Of a DNA stretch of 64,000 bases, positions 8,862 to 16,925 are shown piece after piece. The number at the start of each line of letters is the position of its first letter. Position 1 is the stretch's first letter. The DNA comes from Pseudomonas marginalis (GTDB lineage Bacteria > Pseudomonadota > Gammaproteobacteria > Pseudomonadales > Pseudomonadaceae): positions 1,302,001 through 1,366,000 of the forward strand of contig NZ_FNSU01000001.1 in NCBI RefSeq assembly GCF_900105325.1, written 5' to 3'. The notes under the pieces were generated by a model, which worked only from the letters and a program-made list of their open reading frames with translations, searched no databases and was not told the DNA's origin. The translations under genes were made by a program, and so were the position numbers.

Positions 8862-10175
8862 ATGAAAGTGTTGAAAAGCCAGGACATCCTGGCGTTGGGC
8901 TTCATGACCTTCGCCCTGTTCGTGGGCGCCGGCAACATCATCTTCCCGCCTATCGTTGGTTTGCAGTCCGGGCCTCATGTCTGGATGGCGGCGCTGGGCT
9001 TCCTGATCACCGCCGTTGGCCTGCCGGTGGTCACCGTGATCGCCCTGGCCAAGGTCGGTGGCGGCATGGACGCGCTGAGCAGCCCGATCGGCAAGATCGC
9101 CGGTGGCCTGCTCGCGGCGGCGGCGTATCTGGCGGTAGGGCCGCTGTTCGCCACCCCGCGTACCGCGACCGTGTCGTTTGAAGTGGGCCTGGCGCCGCTG
9201 ACCGGCGAAAGCCCGCTGGCACTGTTCCTCTACAGCTCGGTGTATTTCCTGGTGGTGTTCTTTGTCTCCCTGTACCCAGGCCGACTGCTGGACACCGTGG
9301 GTCGCTTCCTGGCGCCGCTGAAGATCATCGCCCTGGCCATCCTCGGCATTGCCGCGTTTGCCCTGCCGGCAGGTGAGGTGGGTGTCGCCACCCCGGAATA
9401 CGTCGCCGCACCGTTTTCCCAGGGCTTTATCAATGGCTACCTGACCATGGATACCCTGGGGGCGCTGGTGTTTGGCATTGTGATCGTCAATGCGATCCGT
9501 TCCCGTGGTGTCGAATCGCCCAAGCTGATCACCCGCTACGCGATCATTGCCGGGTTGATTGCCGGCGTCGGTTTGGCGCTGGTGTATGTCAGCCTGTTCC
9601 GCCTCGGGTCGGGCAGCCATGAAGTCGCTGCCGGCGCTGCCAATGGCGCCGCAGTGCTGCACGCTTATGTTCAGCACACCTTCGGTTCCCTGGGCAGTGG
9701 GTTCCTGGCTGTATTGATCTCCCTGGCATGCCTGGTCACTGCCGTCGGCCTGACCTGCGCATGTGCCGAGTACTTCAGCAAAATCCTGCCGCTGTCCTAC
9801 AAGACCCTGGTAGTGATCCTGGCGCTGTTCTCGCTGTTCGTGTCGAACCTGGGCCTGACCAAGCTGATTGCGTTCTCGATCCCGGTACTCACCGCGATCT
9901 ACCCGCCGTGCATCGTGCTGGTGGCCTTGAGCTTCTGCAAAGACTTCTGGCAGGAACAGGGCCGTATCGTCGGGCCGGTGATGCTGGTGTCGTTCATCTT
10001 TGGTTGCATCGACGCGCTCAAGGGCGCAGGCCTGGCAGGCTGGATGCCTTCGCAGCTGGCGAACCTGCCGCTGAGCGAGCAAGGCCTGGCGTGGCTGGTG
10101 CCGTCGGTGATGACGCTGGTTGTGGCGGTCGTCATTGATCGCATGCTGGGTAAGCGCAGCGAAGCCATCGCATAA
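8862..10175 (+). CDS. brnQ: Branched-chain amino acid/sodium symporter BrnQ
   Basis: This 437-residue inner-membrane carrier of the LIVCS family takes up leucine, isoleucine and valine with Na+. The start at 8862 gives MKVLKSQDILALGFMTFALFVGAGNIIFPP, the typical first transmembrane helix; the in-frame ATG at 8778 would add a polar 28-residue tail. Hydrophobic helices continue through the protein (about twelve). The ribosome binding site is weak. It stands alone between the suc cluster and the next gene, with its own terminator at 10200-10235. Confidence 0.93.
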   Translation: MKVLKSQDILALGFMTFALFVGAGNIIFPPIVGLQSGPHVWMAALGFLITAVGLPVVTVIALAKVGGGMDALSSPIGKIAGGLLAAAAYLAVGPLFATPRTATVSFEVGLAPLTGESPLALFLYSSVYFLVVFFVSLYPGRLLDTVGRFLAPLKIIALAILGIAAFALPAGEVGVATPEYVAAPFSQGFINGYLTMDTLGALVFGIVIVNAIRSRGVESPKLITRYAIIAGLIAGVGLALVYVSLFRLGSGSHEVAAGAANGAAVLHAYVQHTFGSLGSGFLAVLISLACLVTAVGLTCACAEYFSKILPLSYKTLVVILALFSLFVSNLGLTKLIAFSIPVLTAIYPPCIVLVALSFCKDFWQEQGRIVGPVMLVSFIFGCIDALKGAGLAGWMPSQLANLPLSEQGLAWLVPSVMTLVVAVVIDRMLGKRSEAIA

Positions 10176-10199
10176 CAAGCGGGTTTCATGCAGTACGGA

Positions 10200-10235
10200 A
10201 ATGCCTCGTATCAATCGATACGGGGCATTTTTTTT
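10200..10235 (+). terminator. brnQ terminator
   Basis: The stem AATGCCTCGTATC / GATACGGGGCATT around a short AAT loop is followed by a run of T, 24 bp after the brnQ stop. This is a strong rho-independent terminator. Confidence 0.85.
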
Positions 10236-10318
10236 GAGCGCAAGGCAGTGTCTTTTTCTTTGCGCTAACGTCGAACAGACGCAAAAAGTTTCTCAATCTT
10301 CTTTCTGCAAGGACCCGC

Positions 10319-11056
10319 ATGTCGTTCGTCGAAGCCAATCAGATCCACCTGCTTGCCGCCCTCTGGTTCATCCTGTGCTGGGGCGGCTACACCCGTTATG
10401 CCACCTGGAAAGCCCGAGACACCGCGTGCCTGGCCAGCGTGCTGCATTTGTATCGCGAGGACTGGATGCGCCGCATGCTGCTGCGTGACAACCGCATCGC
10501 CGATGCCAGCGTGATCGGCAACCTGGAGCGTAATGCCTCATTCTTCGCCTCCAGCACCTTGATCATCCTCGCCGGCATTCTCACGGTGCTGGGGGCTTCC
10601 GAGCGGGCGGTGTCATTGCTGGCGGACATACCCATGGTGCAGCAGGCCTCCCAGGGCATGTCGGAGATCAAGCTGCTCTGCCTGGCGCTGGTCTTCGTGT
10701 ATGCCTTCTTCACCTTCAGTTGGTGCATGCGCCAGTACAACTTTGCCGCGGTGCTGGTCGGGTCGGCACCGATGATCGGTGAACGGCATGTGTCGGAGCA
10801 GGAGCGCAAGGCGTTTGCCCTGCGTGCGGCGCGGGTGATCTCCATGGCCGCCAACCAGTTCAACTTTGGCCTGCGTTCTTATTACTTCGGCATGACCATG
10901 CTGGCGTGGTTCGTCAGCCCCTGGTTGTTCATGTTGATGAGTGCCGGGGTGGTGTTTGTGTTGTATCGCCGGGAGTTTCATTCCGACGTACTGCAAGTGA
11001 TGGTGTATACGCAGACGGATACACCGATGCCTGAGCCCGCCAAAGAGGAGATTTAA
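10319..11056 (+). CDS. DUF599 family membrane protein
   Basis: This 245-residue integral membrane protein has an N-terminal helix (about 6-24, IHLLAALWFILCWGGY), a conserved cytoplasmic WMRRMLLRDNRIADASVIGNLERNASFF segment, and further hydrophobic helices near 80-95, 115-135 and 185-215. The pattern matches the DUF599 family, whose biochemical role is unknown. An AAGGA-type site lies about 9 nt before the ATG. It is a single-gene unit with terminators on both sides, so context does not suggest a pathway. Confidence 0.8.
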   Translation: MSFVEANQIHLLAALWFILCWGGYTRYATWKARDTACLASVLHLYREDWMRRMLLRDNRIADASVIGNLERNASFFASSTLIILAGILTVLGASERAVSLLADIPMVQQASQGMSEIKLLCLALVFVYAFFTFSWCMRQYNFAAVLVGSAPMIGERHVSEQERKAFALRAARVISMAANQFNFGLRSYYFGMTMLAWFVSPWLFMLMSAGVVFVLYRREFHSDVLQVMVYTQTDTPMPEPAKEEI

Positions 11057-11091
11057 TGCGTGACGCGCTGAGTTAAAACAACAGGCAAAGT

Positions 11092-11125
11092 AAAGCCCGC
11101 TCTATAAGCGGGCTTTCTTTTTATT
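11092..11125 (+). terminator. Terminator after the DUF599 gene
   Basis: AAAGCCCGC (11092-11100) pairs with GCGGGCTTT over a short TCTATAA loop and is followed by CTTTTT. The position between convergent genes suggests it may serve both directions. Confidence 0.8.
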
Positions 11126-11152
11126 GCAGCGAAGCTATTTCATGCAGCGGTA

Positions 11153-11404
11153 TCAGGAACCGGTGGCAGGGGTAGCTGGTGCTGCTTCTTTTGCGGCGGC
11201 TTCGTTCGATTCAGCCTGAGCTTTGGCAGCATCGGCGTTTTCTTTCGCAGCGTCGTTCACTTTATCCTGAGCTTTCGCCATGTCTTTTTGAGCTTGCTCA
11301 GAATGCGCTGCGGCATCTTGGGCTTTGTCTTCGGATTTCTTGTCGCAAGCAGCGAGACCGAGGGCAGCGGCCAACATCATGGAAATAGCTAAAGTCTTAC
11401 GCAT
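11153..11404 (-). CDS. Small alanine-rich lipoprotein
   Basis: This 83-residue secreted lipoprotein has a signal peptide MRKTLAISMMLAAALGLAAC with a lipobox whose Cys20 would be lipidated. The mature part is a charged Ala/Lys/Glu/Asp-rich helix (AKAQDKVNDAAKENADAAKAQ), likely a coiled coil, with no recognisable enzyme fold. The start at 11404 has AAGGAG 9 nt upstream; a longer in-frame start at 11449 is unlikely. Asp follows the lipidated Cys, which in enteric bacteria favours inner-membrane retention, though the rule differs in Pseudomonas. A possible envelope-stress promoter lies upstream. The function is unknown. Confidence 0.85.
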   Translation of the reverse strand: MRKTLAISMMLAAALGLAACDKKSEDKAQDAAAHSEQAQKDMAKAQDKVNDAAKENADAAKAQAESNEAAAKEAAPATPATGS

Positions 11405-11440
11405 GGGGTGTTTCTCCTTAGTGAAGATATCTACTGGCCT

Positions 11441-11468
11441 TTCGAGCATGGCCGTTCAGCATTAGTTC
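11441..11468 (-). promoter_or_regulatory. Candidate AlgU (sigma-22/RpoE-like) promoter for the lipoprotein gene
   Basis: On the minus strand GAACTA (11468-11463) and TCGAA (11445-11441) are 17 bp apart, close to the GAACTT-N16/17-TCTGA consensus of extracytoplasmic sigma factors. Predicted transcription would start about 30 nt before the ATG. One mismatch in each box makes this tentative. Confidence 0.35.
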
Positions 11469-11562
11469 CTTTTATTCCACAGATATATAAACAACGACCT
11501 CAAAGGAACTTTCGCCCGCACCGTCTATTTCGCCCATCAACACTAATAAGAGTCTGCAACGA

Positions 11563-12039
11563 ATGACCGAAAATCCCTTGTTAGAGCGCGCGACGCGCTT
11601 TGTCTCGGCCTTGCGCCATTGTCAGGTGCTGGGTATCAGCGTTCATCATGCCAGCGAGGAGGGCATCACGTTGGCCATGCCTTACGCCCCGCAGTTGGTG
11701 GGTGACCCCCAGACCGGCGTGATCCACGGTGGCGCTTTGACATCCTTGATGGACACTGCCTGCGGCATGGCCACCCTGTGTGTCCTGCCGGAGTTCGAGG
11801 TGTGCCCGACCCTGGACCTGCGTGTCGACTATATGCATCCCGCCGAGCCGCATAAGCCGGTATATGGTTTCGCCCAATGCTACCGGGTGACCACCGACGT
11901 GATCTTCACCCGTGGTTTTGCCTACCAGGACGATCCGCAACAACCCATCGCCCATGTGGTGGGCACTTTCATGCGCATGGGCAAGCGTCTCAAGGGCACC
12001 CACGGGTTGGGGCGCGCGATCAAGGGAGAGCAGGCATGA
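11563..12039 (+). CDS. PaaI-type hotdog thioesterase
   Basis: This 158-residue hotdog-fold acyl-CoA thioesterase homologue carries the catalytic signature HGGALTSLMDTACG around residues 64-78 and a central TLDLRVDYMHPA strand. The substrate cannot be read from sequence. It overlaps the next, related gene by four bases (ATGA), so the two products are probably made together and might form a hetero-oligomer. It is divergent from the lipoprotein gene upstream. Confidence 0.85.
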   Translation: MTENPLLERATRFVSALRHCQVLGISVHHASEEGITLAMPYAPQLVGDPQTGVIHGGALTSLMDTACGMATLCVLPEFEVCPTLDLRVDYMHPAEPHKPVYGFAQCYRVTTDVIFTRGFAYQDDPQQPIAHVVGTFMRMGKRLKGTHGLGRAIKGEQA

Positions 12040-12488
12040 CCCATCGATTCAAGACCCGCCTGGAACAGGCTCATCAGCGCGGCAACTACGAGGCGCTGCT
12101 GGACCTGATCCCCTACGCCAAACTGATCGGTATCGAATGCACCCGGCTGGGGGATGAATTGCTGTTTCGCCTGCCGGCCCACAAGGACAATATTGGTAAC
12201 CCCATATTGCCGGCGCTTCACGGCGGGGTGATTGCCGGCTTCATGGAACTGGCAGCGGCGTTGCACCTGCTGGTGTTTACCGGAGCGCCGGGCCTCCCGA
12301 AAATCATCGATTTCTCCCTCGATTACCTGCGCGCCGGCCAGTTTCGCGACACTTACGCCAAATGCCAGGTGTGGCGCCAGGGCCGACGGGTGGCGAATGT
12401 GGCGATCACCGCCTGGCAAACCACCGCCGCCGAGCCCATCGCCACCGCCCGTGCGCATTTCAAGATCGAGGACGTGGTGCGCCCTTGA
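12036..12488 (+). CDS. Second hotdog thioesterase, PaaI-like
   Basis: This 150-residue hotdog protein has HGGVIAGFMELAAALHL in the position of the catalytic helix and KIIDFSLDYLRAG as the following strand. The ATG at 12036 overlaps the preceding stop; longer in-frame starts inside the upstream gene are rejected. In the active-site helix Glu replaces the Asp of its partner (MELAAA versus MDTACG), so the pair is diverged rather than a recent duplication. htpG follows after 89 bp. Confidence 0.83.
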   Translation: MTHRFKTRLEQAHQRGNYEALLDLIPYAKLIGIECTRLGDELLFRLPAHKDNIGNPILPALHGGVIAGFMELAAALHLLVFTGAPGLPKIIDFSLDYLRAGQFRDTYAKCQVWRQGRRVANVAITAWQTTAAEPIATARAHFKIEDVVRP

Positions 12489-12577
12489 AATCCTGCTCTT
12501 AGCCCCCAACTTTGATGACAACCCGCCGCCAACCCTTCAGGGCGCGGCCACTGCCATCCAATTGGAGTTTGATGACC

Positions 12578-14482
12578 ATGAGTGTGGAAACTCAAAAGGA
12601 AACCCTGGGCTTCCAGACCGAGGTGAAGCAACTGCTGCACCTCATGATCCATTCGCTGTATTCCAACAAGGAAATCTTCCTTCGCGAATTGATCTCGAAC
12701 GCCTCTGACGCTGTCGACAAATTACGTTTCGAAGCCCTGTCCAAGCCTGAACTGCTGGAAGGCGGCGCGGAACTGAAAATCCGTGTGAGCTTCGACAAAG
12801 ACGCCAATACCGTCACCCTCGAAGACAACGGTATCGGCATGAGCCGTGAAGATGCGATCACCCACCTGGGGACCATCGCCAAATCCGGTACCGCCGACTT
12901 CATGAAAAACCTGTCCGGCGACCAGAAGAAAGATTCGCACCTGATCGGCCAGTTCGGTGTGGGCTTCTACTCGGCCTTCATCGTGGCCGACAAGGTTGAA
13001 GTGTTCAGCCGTCGTGCCGGCCTTGACGCCAGCGAAGGCGTGCACTGGGCTTCCAAGGGCGAGGGCGAATTTGAAATCGCCACCATCGACAAGGCTGACC
13101 GTGGTACCCGCATCGTCCTGCACCTCAAATCCGGTGAAGACGAGTTCGCCGACGGCTGGCGCCTGCGCAATATCATCAAGAAGTACTCCGACCATATTGC
13201 CTTGCCGATCGAGCTGCCGAAAGAACAAGCGGCTGCCGAAGGTGAAGAGAAGCCTGCCCAGGAATGGGAAACCGTCAACCGCGCCAGTGCCCTGTGGACC
13301 CGTCCGCGTACCGAGATCAAGGACGAGGAATACCAGGAGTTCTACAAGCATATCGGCCACGACTACGAAAACCCGCTGAGCTGGAGCCATAACAAGGTCG
13401 AAGGCAAGCTGGAATACAGCTCGCTGCTCTACGTGCCGGCCCGTGCGCCGTTCGACCTGTACCAGCGTGAAGCGCCAAAAGGCCTGAAGCTCTACGTGCA
13501 GCGCGTGTTCGTGATGGACCAGGCGGAGTCGTTCCTGCCGCTGTACCTGCGCTTTATCAAGGGTGTGGTCGACTCCAATGACCTGTCGCTGAACGTGTCG
13601 CGGGAAATCCTGCAAAAAGACCCGATCATCGATTCCATGAAGTCGGCGCTGACCAAGCGCGTACTCGACATGCTGGAAAAACTGGCGAAGAACGAGCCAG
13701 AGCAATACAAGGGTTTCTGGAAAAACTTCGGCCAGGTCATGAAAGAAGGCCCGGCGGAAGATTTTGCCAACAAGGAAAAAATCGCCGGTCTGCTGCGCTT
13801 TGCTTCCACCCAGGGTGAAGAGGGCGAGCAGGTGGTGTCCCTGGCCGAGTACCTGGCACGTGCCAAGGAAGGCCAGGACAAGATTTACTACCTCACCGGC
13901 GAAACCTACGCACAGGTCAAGAACAGCCCGCACCTGGAAGTCTTCCGTAAGAAAGGCATCGAAGTGCTGCTGCTGACCGACCGTATCGATGAGTGGCTGA
14001 TGAGCTACCTCAACGAGTTCGACGGCAAATCCTTTGTCGACGTGGCCCGTGGCGACCTGGACCTGGGTAACCTGGACTCCGAGGAAGAGAAGAAAGAAGC
14101 CGAGGAGGTCGCCAAGGCCAAAGAAGGCCTGGTTGAGCGGATCAAGGCGTCCCTGGGCGATGCCGTCAGCGAAGTGCGGGTTTCCCACCGTCTGACCGAT
14201 TCCCCGGCGATCCTGGCCATCGGCGAGCAGGACCTGGGCATGCAGATGCGCCAGATCCTCGAAGCCAGCGGCCAGAAGGTCCCGGACTCCAAGCCGATCT
14301 TCGAATTCAACCCGGCTCACCCGTTGATCGAGAAACTCGACGGCGAGCAGAGCGAAGAGCGCTTTGGCGACCTGTCCCACATCCTTTTCGACCAGGCGGC
14401 CCTGGCCGCTGGCGACAGCCTCAAGGACCCGGCCGCCTACGTGCGCCGACTGAACAAGCTGTTGGTTGAACTGTCGGTTTGA
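12578..14482 (+). CDS. htpG: Molecular chaperone HtpG (Hsp90)
   Basis: This 634-residue cytoplasmic Hsp90 uses ATP to remodel client proteins. The start MSVETQKETLGFQTEVKQLL matches the Pseudomonas family N-terminus; in-frame upstream ATGs at 12512 and 12572 are rejected. The GHKL ATPase motifs are all present: ELISNASDAVDKLRF, DNGIGMS, GTIAKSGT and GQFGVGFYSAF. Middle and C-terminal domains are complete and the length is normal. A terminator follows 11 bp after the stop. Confidence 0.98.
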   Translation: MSVETQKETLGFQTEVKQLLHLMIHSLYSNKEIFLRELISNASDAVDKLRFEALSKPELLEGGAELKIRVSFDKDANTVTLEDNGIGMSREDAITHLGTIAKSGTADFMKNLSGDQKKDSHLIGQFGVGFYSAFIVADKVEVFSRRAGLDASEGVHWASKGEGEFEIATIDKADRGTRIVLHLKSGEDEFADGWRLRNIIKKYSDHIALPIELPKEQAAAEGEEKPAQEWETVNRASALWTRPRTEIKDEEYQEFYKHIGHDYENPLSWSHNKVEGKLEYSSLLYVPARAPFDLYQREAPKGLKLYVQRVFVMDQAESFLPLYLRFIKGVVDSNDLSLNVSREILQKDPIIDSMKSALTKRVLDMLEKLAKNEPEQYKGFWKNFGQVMKEGPAEDFANKEKIAGLLRFASTQGEEGEQVVSLAEYLARAKEGQDKIYYLTGETYAQVKNSPHLEVFRKKGIEVLLLTDRIDEWLMSYLNEFDGKSFVDVARGDLDLGNLDSEEEKKEAEEVAKAKEGLVERIKASLGDAVSEVRVSHRLTDSPAILAIGEQDLGMQMRQILEASGQKVPDSKPIFEFNPAHPLIEKLDGEQSEERFGDLSHILFDQAALAAGDSLKDPAAYVRRLNKLLVELSV

Positions 14483-14494
14483 TACCGTTGTAGA

Positions 14495-14518
14495 AAAACC
14501 CGCTTCGGCGGGTTTTTT
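14495..14518 (+). terminator. htpG terminator
   Basis: AAAACCCGC and GCGGGTTTT pair around a TTCG loop and are followed by TT, a compact strong intrinsic terminator. Confidence 0.88.
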
Positions 14519-14522
14519 CGTT

Positions 14523-14622
14523 TGTAGGAGCGAGCTTGCTCGCGAAAAAACTGCGGGCGGCGCTGGGTGTCAGGTTGCCCGCGTGATCGTTGAGGTTCTT
14601 CGCGAGCAAGCTCGCACCTACA
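14523..14622. repeat. REP doublet of the GAGCTTGCTC class
   Basis: The left unit TGTAGGAGCGAGCTTGCTCG (14523 on) and an inverted right unit ending GCTCGCACCTACA (14622) enclose about 52 bp. The unit differs from the GGGGGCTTGCTCCC class elsewhere in the window, so at least two REP families coexist. It lies between htpG and the next gene. Confidence 0.82.
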
Positions 14623-14661
14623 GCCTATTTCCGTTCTAGTGATCTTCAACTGGAGAAAATG

Positions 14662-15390
14662 ATGAGCCAAGTCACTGTGCGTTCCGTGGTCTATCAGATT
14701 GATGGCCAGTCTTATGAAAGCCGCCTGGCGTTCGATGCCAGCCAAAAGAACCCGCTGCCCGGCCTGCTGATGGCGCCGAACTGGATGGGGGTGAGTGCGG
14801 GTGCCGAGGAGATCGCCAAGAGCGTTGCCGCCAAGGGCTACGTGGTGCTGATCGCCGACCTCTACGGGCAAACCGTGCGCCCGTCGAATGGCGATGAAGC
14901 CGGCGCCGCAATGATGCCGTTGAAGAATGATCGCCCGTTGCTGAACAAACGCATGCAGGCTGCCCTTGAGCAGCTGCAGGGCCAGACCGAAGCGGCAGTG
15001 GACACCTCGAAGCTGGCCACCTTTGGTTTCTGCTTCGGCGGTTGCTGCTCCCTGGAGCTGGCACGTACCGGTGCGCCATTGAAGGCTGCCGTATCGTTCC
15101 ACGGCACCCTCGACACGCCGAACCCGGCAGACGCGAAAAACATCAAGGGTCCAGTGCTGGTACTGCACGGTGCTTCCGACCCGTTGGTGCCGAAAGAGCA
15201 ACTGCCGGCGTTCGAAGATGAAATGAACGCGGCCGGCGTGGATTGGCAATTGCTGAGTTACGGCGGTGCGGTGCATTCCTTCACTGACCCGGATGCCAAT
15301 GTGCCGGGCAAGATGATGTATGACGCCAAGACCGCTGCACGGGCGTTCCGGTCGATGCATAACTTGCTGGATGAAGTGTTCAAGGGCTGA
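14662..15390 (+). CDS. Dienelactone hydrolase family protein
   Basis: This 242-residue alpha/beta hydrolase of the DLH family has the nucleophile Cys in GFCFGGCC, the Asp in VLHGASDPLVP and the His in GGAVHSFTD, the expected Cys-Asp-His triad. The substrate is unknown; many chromosomal members act on lactones or small esters outside any aromatic pathway, and no pathway genes are adjacent. ATGATG starts are possible at 14659 or 14662; the second gives better spacing from GGAGAA. The longer in-frame start at 14590 falls inside the REP and is rejected. Confidence 0.88.
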   Translation: MSQVTVRSVVYQIDGQSYESRLAFDASQKNPLPGLLMAPNWMGVSAGAEEIAKSVAAKGYVVLIADLYGQTVRPSNGDEAGAAMMPLKNDRPLLNKRMQAALEQLQGQTEAAVDTSKLATFGFCFGGCCSLELARTGAPLKAAVSFHGTLDTPNPADAKNIKGPVLVLHGASDPLVPKEQLPAFEDEMNAAGVDWQLLSYGGAVHSFTDPDANVPGKMMYDAKTAARAFRSMHNLLDEVFKG

Positions 15391-15414
15391 ATCTTCAGCG
15401 CCTGTTCCGGCGTC

Positions 15415-15434
15415 ATCGGGGGCTTGCCCCCGAT
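15415..15434. repeat. Single short REP palindrome, class ATCGGGGGCTTG
   Basis: The 20-bp palindrome ATCGGGGGCTTGCCCCCGAT lies between convergent genes. An identical copy, preceded by the same TTCCGG context, is at 59731-59750. As a strong hairpin it could also limit read-through. Confidence 0.75.
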
Positions 15435-15436
15435 AG

Positions 15437-16303
15437 CTATCTCACCGGCAACTCAATTCTTTCAGTTTCACCCGGCACCGTCGGCCAATCCCCAGCGGCC
15501 CAGCGTTGCCTGGCCTGCTCGATCTTCAACGGATCGCTCGCGACAAAATTCCAATTGATCCGCCGTGGCCCATCCAGCGGTGCTCCGCCAAACACCACCA
15601 ACTGGCAATCGCTCTCGGCGAACAGGGTCATTGCCTGCCCGGCCGGCAATACCACCAGGCTGTGCACCTCAAGCCGCTCACCCTCCAACTGGGCTTCACC
15701 CTCCAGCACATACACCGCGCGTTCCTCGTGCTCGTCAGGAATCAGCAGGGTCGTGGCCGTTTGCATGTGTACATCTGCATACAACGTAGGCGACAGCACC
15801 GGCACCGGTGATTTGAGGCAGAAGCCACTGCCGGCGATCAGGCGAATCCGCACGCCCAGGTTGTCACTCACCGGCAGGCTCGCTGCAGGGTGATGGCTGT
15901 AGTGTCCCGGCCCCGCTTCGTGGTCCTTGGGCGACGCCAGCCACACTTGCAGGCCATGCATGCTGAAACCGTGGGCCTTGAGTGCCTCGGGTGTGCGCTC
16001 GACATGGGCGATTGCACCGCCTGCAGTCATCCAGCTGACATCACCGGCCTCTACCACTTGATCCGACCCCAGGCTGTCCTTGTGCTGCAGTGCGCCTTCG
16101 AACAGATAGGTGAGGGTGGACAGGCCGATATGCGGGTGCTGGCGGATGTTCATGCCGCTGCCCGGTGCATAGCGGGTAGGCAGCATATGGTCGAAAAACA
16201 CAAAGGGCCCGACGCTGCGACATTCCCGCGAGGGCAGCGGGCGCAGGATCGGCTGGCCTTCGACATCTTCGGGGCGTGGGCGGATCACGGTGAGGGTGGT
16301 CAT
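15437..16303 (-). CDS. Pirin family protein
   Basis: This 288-residue bicupin protein is a pirin. The metal-binding motif NIRQHPHIGLSTLTYLFEGALQHKDSLGS holds the conserved His-X-His and later His residues of the N-terminal cupin, and the C-terminal cupin begins around residue 170. Bacterial pirins include quercetin dioxygenases and enzyme regulators; which applies here cannot be told. The gene faces the dienelactone hydrolase gene across a REP palindrome. Confidence 0.9.
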   Translation of the reverse strand: MTTLTVIRPRPEDVEGQPILRPLPSRECRSVGPFVFFDHMLPTRYAPGSGMNIRQHPHIGLSTLTYLFEGALQHKDSLGSDQVVEAGDVSWMTAGGAIAHVERTPEALKAHGFSMHGLQVWLASPKDHEAGPGHYSHHPAASLPVSDNLGVRIRLIAGSGFCLKSPVPVLSPTLYADVHMQTATTLLIPDEHEERAVYVLEGEAQLEGERLEVHSLVVLPAGQAMTLFAESDCQLVVFGGAPLDGPRRINWNFVASDPLKIEQARQRWAAGDWPTVPGETERIELPVR

Positions 16304-16367
16304 GGTGCGTCCCAGTCTGAGCGGGTTGTAGGGTAATGAGCATAACCCGCTCGACGGGAGGTTGCCG

Positions 16368-16784
16368 CTATTGGCTGAACGCGCCTTCAGAGAGGCGGGT
16401 TTCGATGGTGACCTCGGCGGTGGTCATCAGCTTGTGTACCGGGCAGCGATCGGCCACACGGTGCAGCTCGTCGCGCTGTTCGTCGGTGAGTACGCCCTTG
16501 AGCGTCAGCTTGACGTTGAGCCTGTATTTGCCCTTTTGCTCTTCGCTGGCGTCGTGGGTGACTTCCACGGTCACGCCGGTCAGGGGGATGTCTTTTTTCT
16601 GGGCATAGAGCTTGACGGTCAGCGCCTTGCACGATGCCAGCGCGGCGTCGAAGTAATCGTGGGGGGAGGGCGCCGAGTCGTCACCACCCAGGCTCTTGGG
16701 CAGGTCGGTAAACAGCTCGTGGTTATTGATATTGACGCTGTGGCGGAAGTTGTCGGCGTTCAGCGTATTGACGGTAACAGGCAT
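16368..16784 (-). CDS. OsmC family peroxiredoxin-like protein
   Basis: This 138-residue OsmC/Ohr-superfamily protein has the two redox cysteines in ALASCKALTVKLYA and VADRCPVHKL, as in hydroperoxide-reducing members. The start MPVTVNTL at 16784 is preferred over an in-frame ATG at 16796. Family members detoxify organic hydroperoxides using thiols. It sits 64 bp upstream of the pirin gene in the same direction and may be cotranscribed with it. Confidence 0.88.
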   Translation of the reverse strand: MPVTVNTLNADNFRHSVNINNHELFTDLPKSLGGDDSAPSPHDYFDAALASCKALTVKLYAQKKDIPLTGVTVEVTHDASEEQKGKYRLNVKLTLKGVLTDEQRDELHRVADRCPVHKLMTTAEVTIETRLSEGAFSQ

Positions 16785-16925
16785 GGCAAACCTCACGGGT
16801 TGGCAGAAGGAAGGTCATGCAGTTATAGAGCATGCTGGCACGGGGGTGTTCCACATTTTTTTGCCGGCTGAACCCCGGTACGACACGCAAGGTCTACCGG
16901 TATTCGCCCTTATCGAGGTTATACC

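Noticed and set aside
16326..16384. Possible gene between the pirin and OsmC genes
   Set aside because: Only 64 bp separate them and no start with a ribosome site fits.
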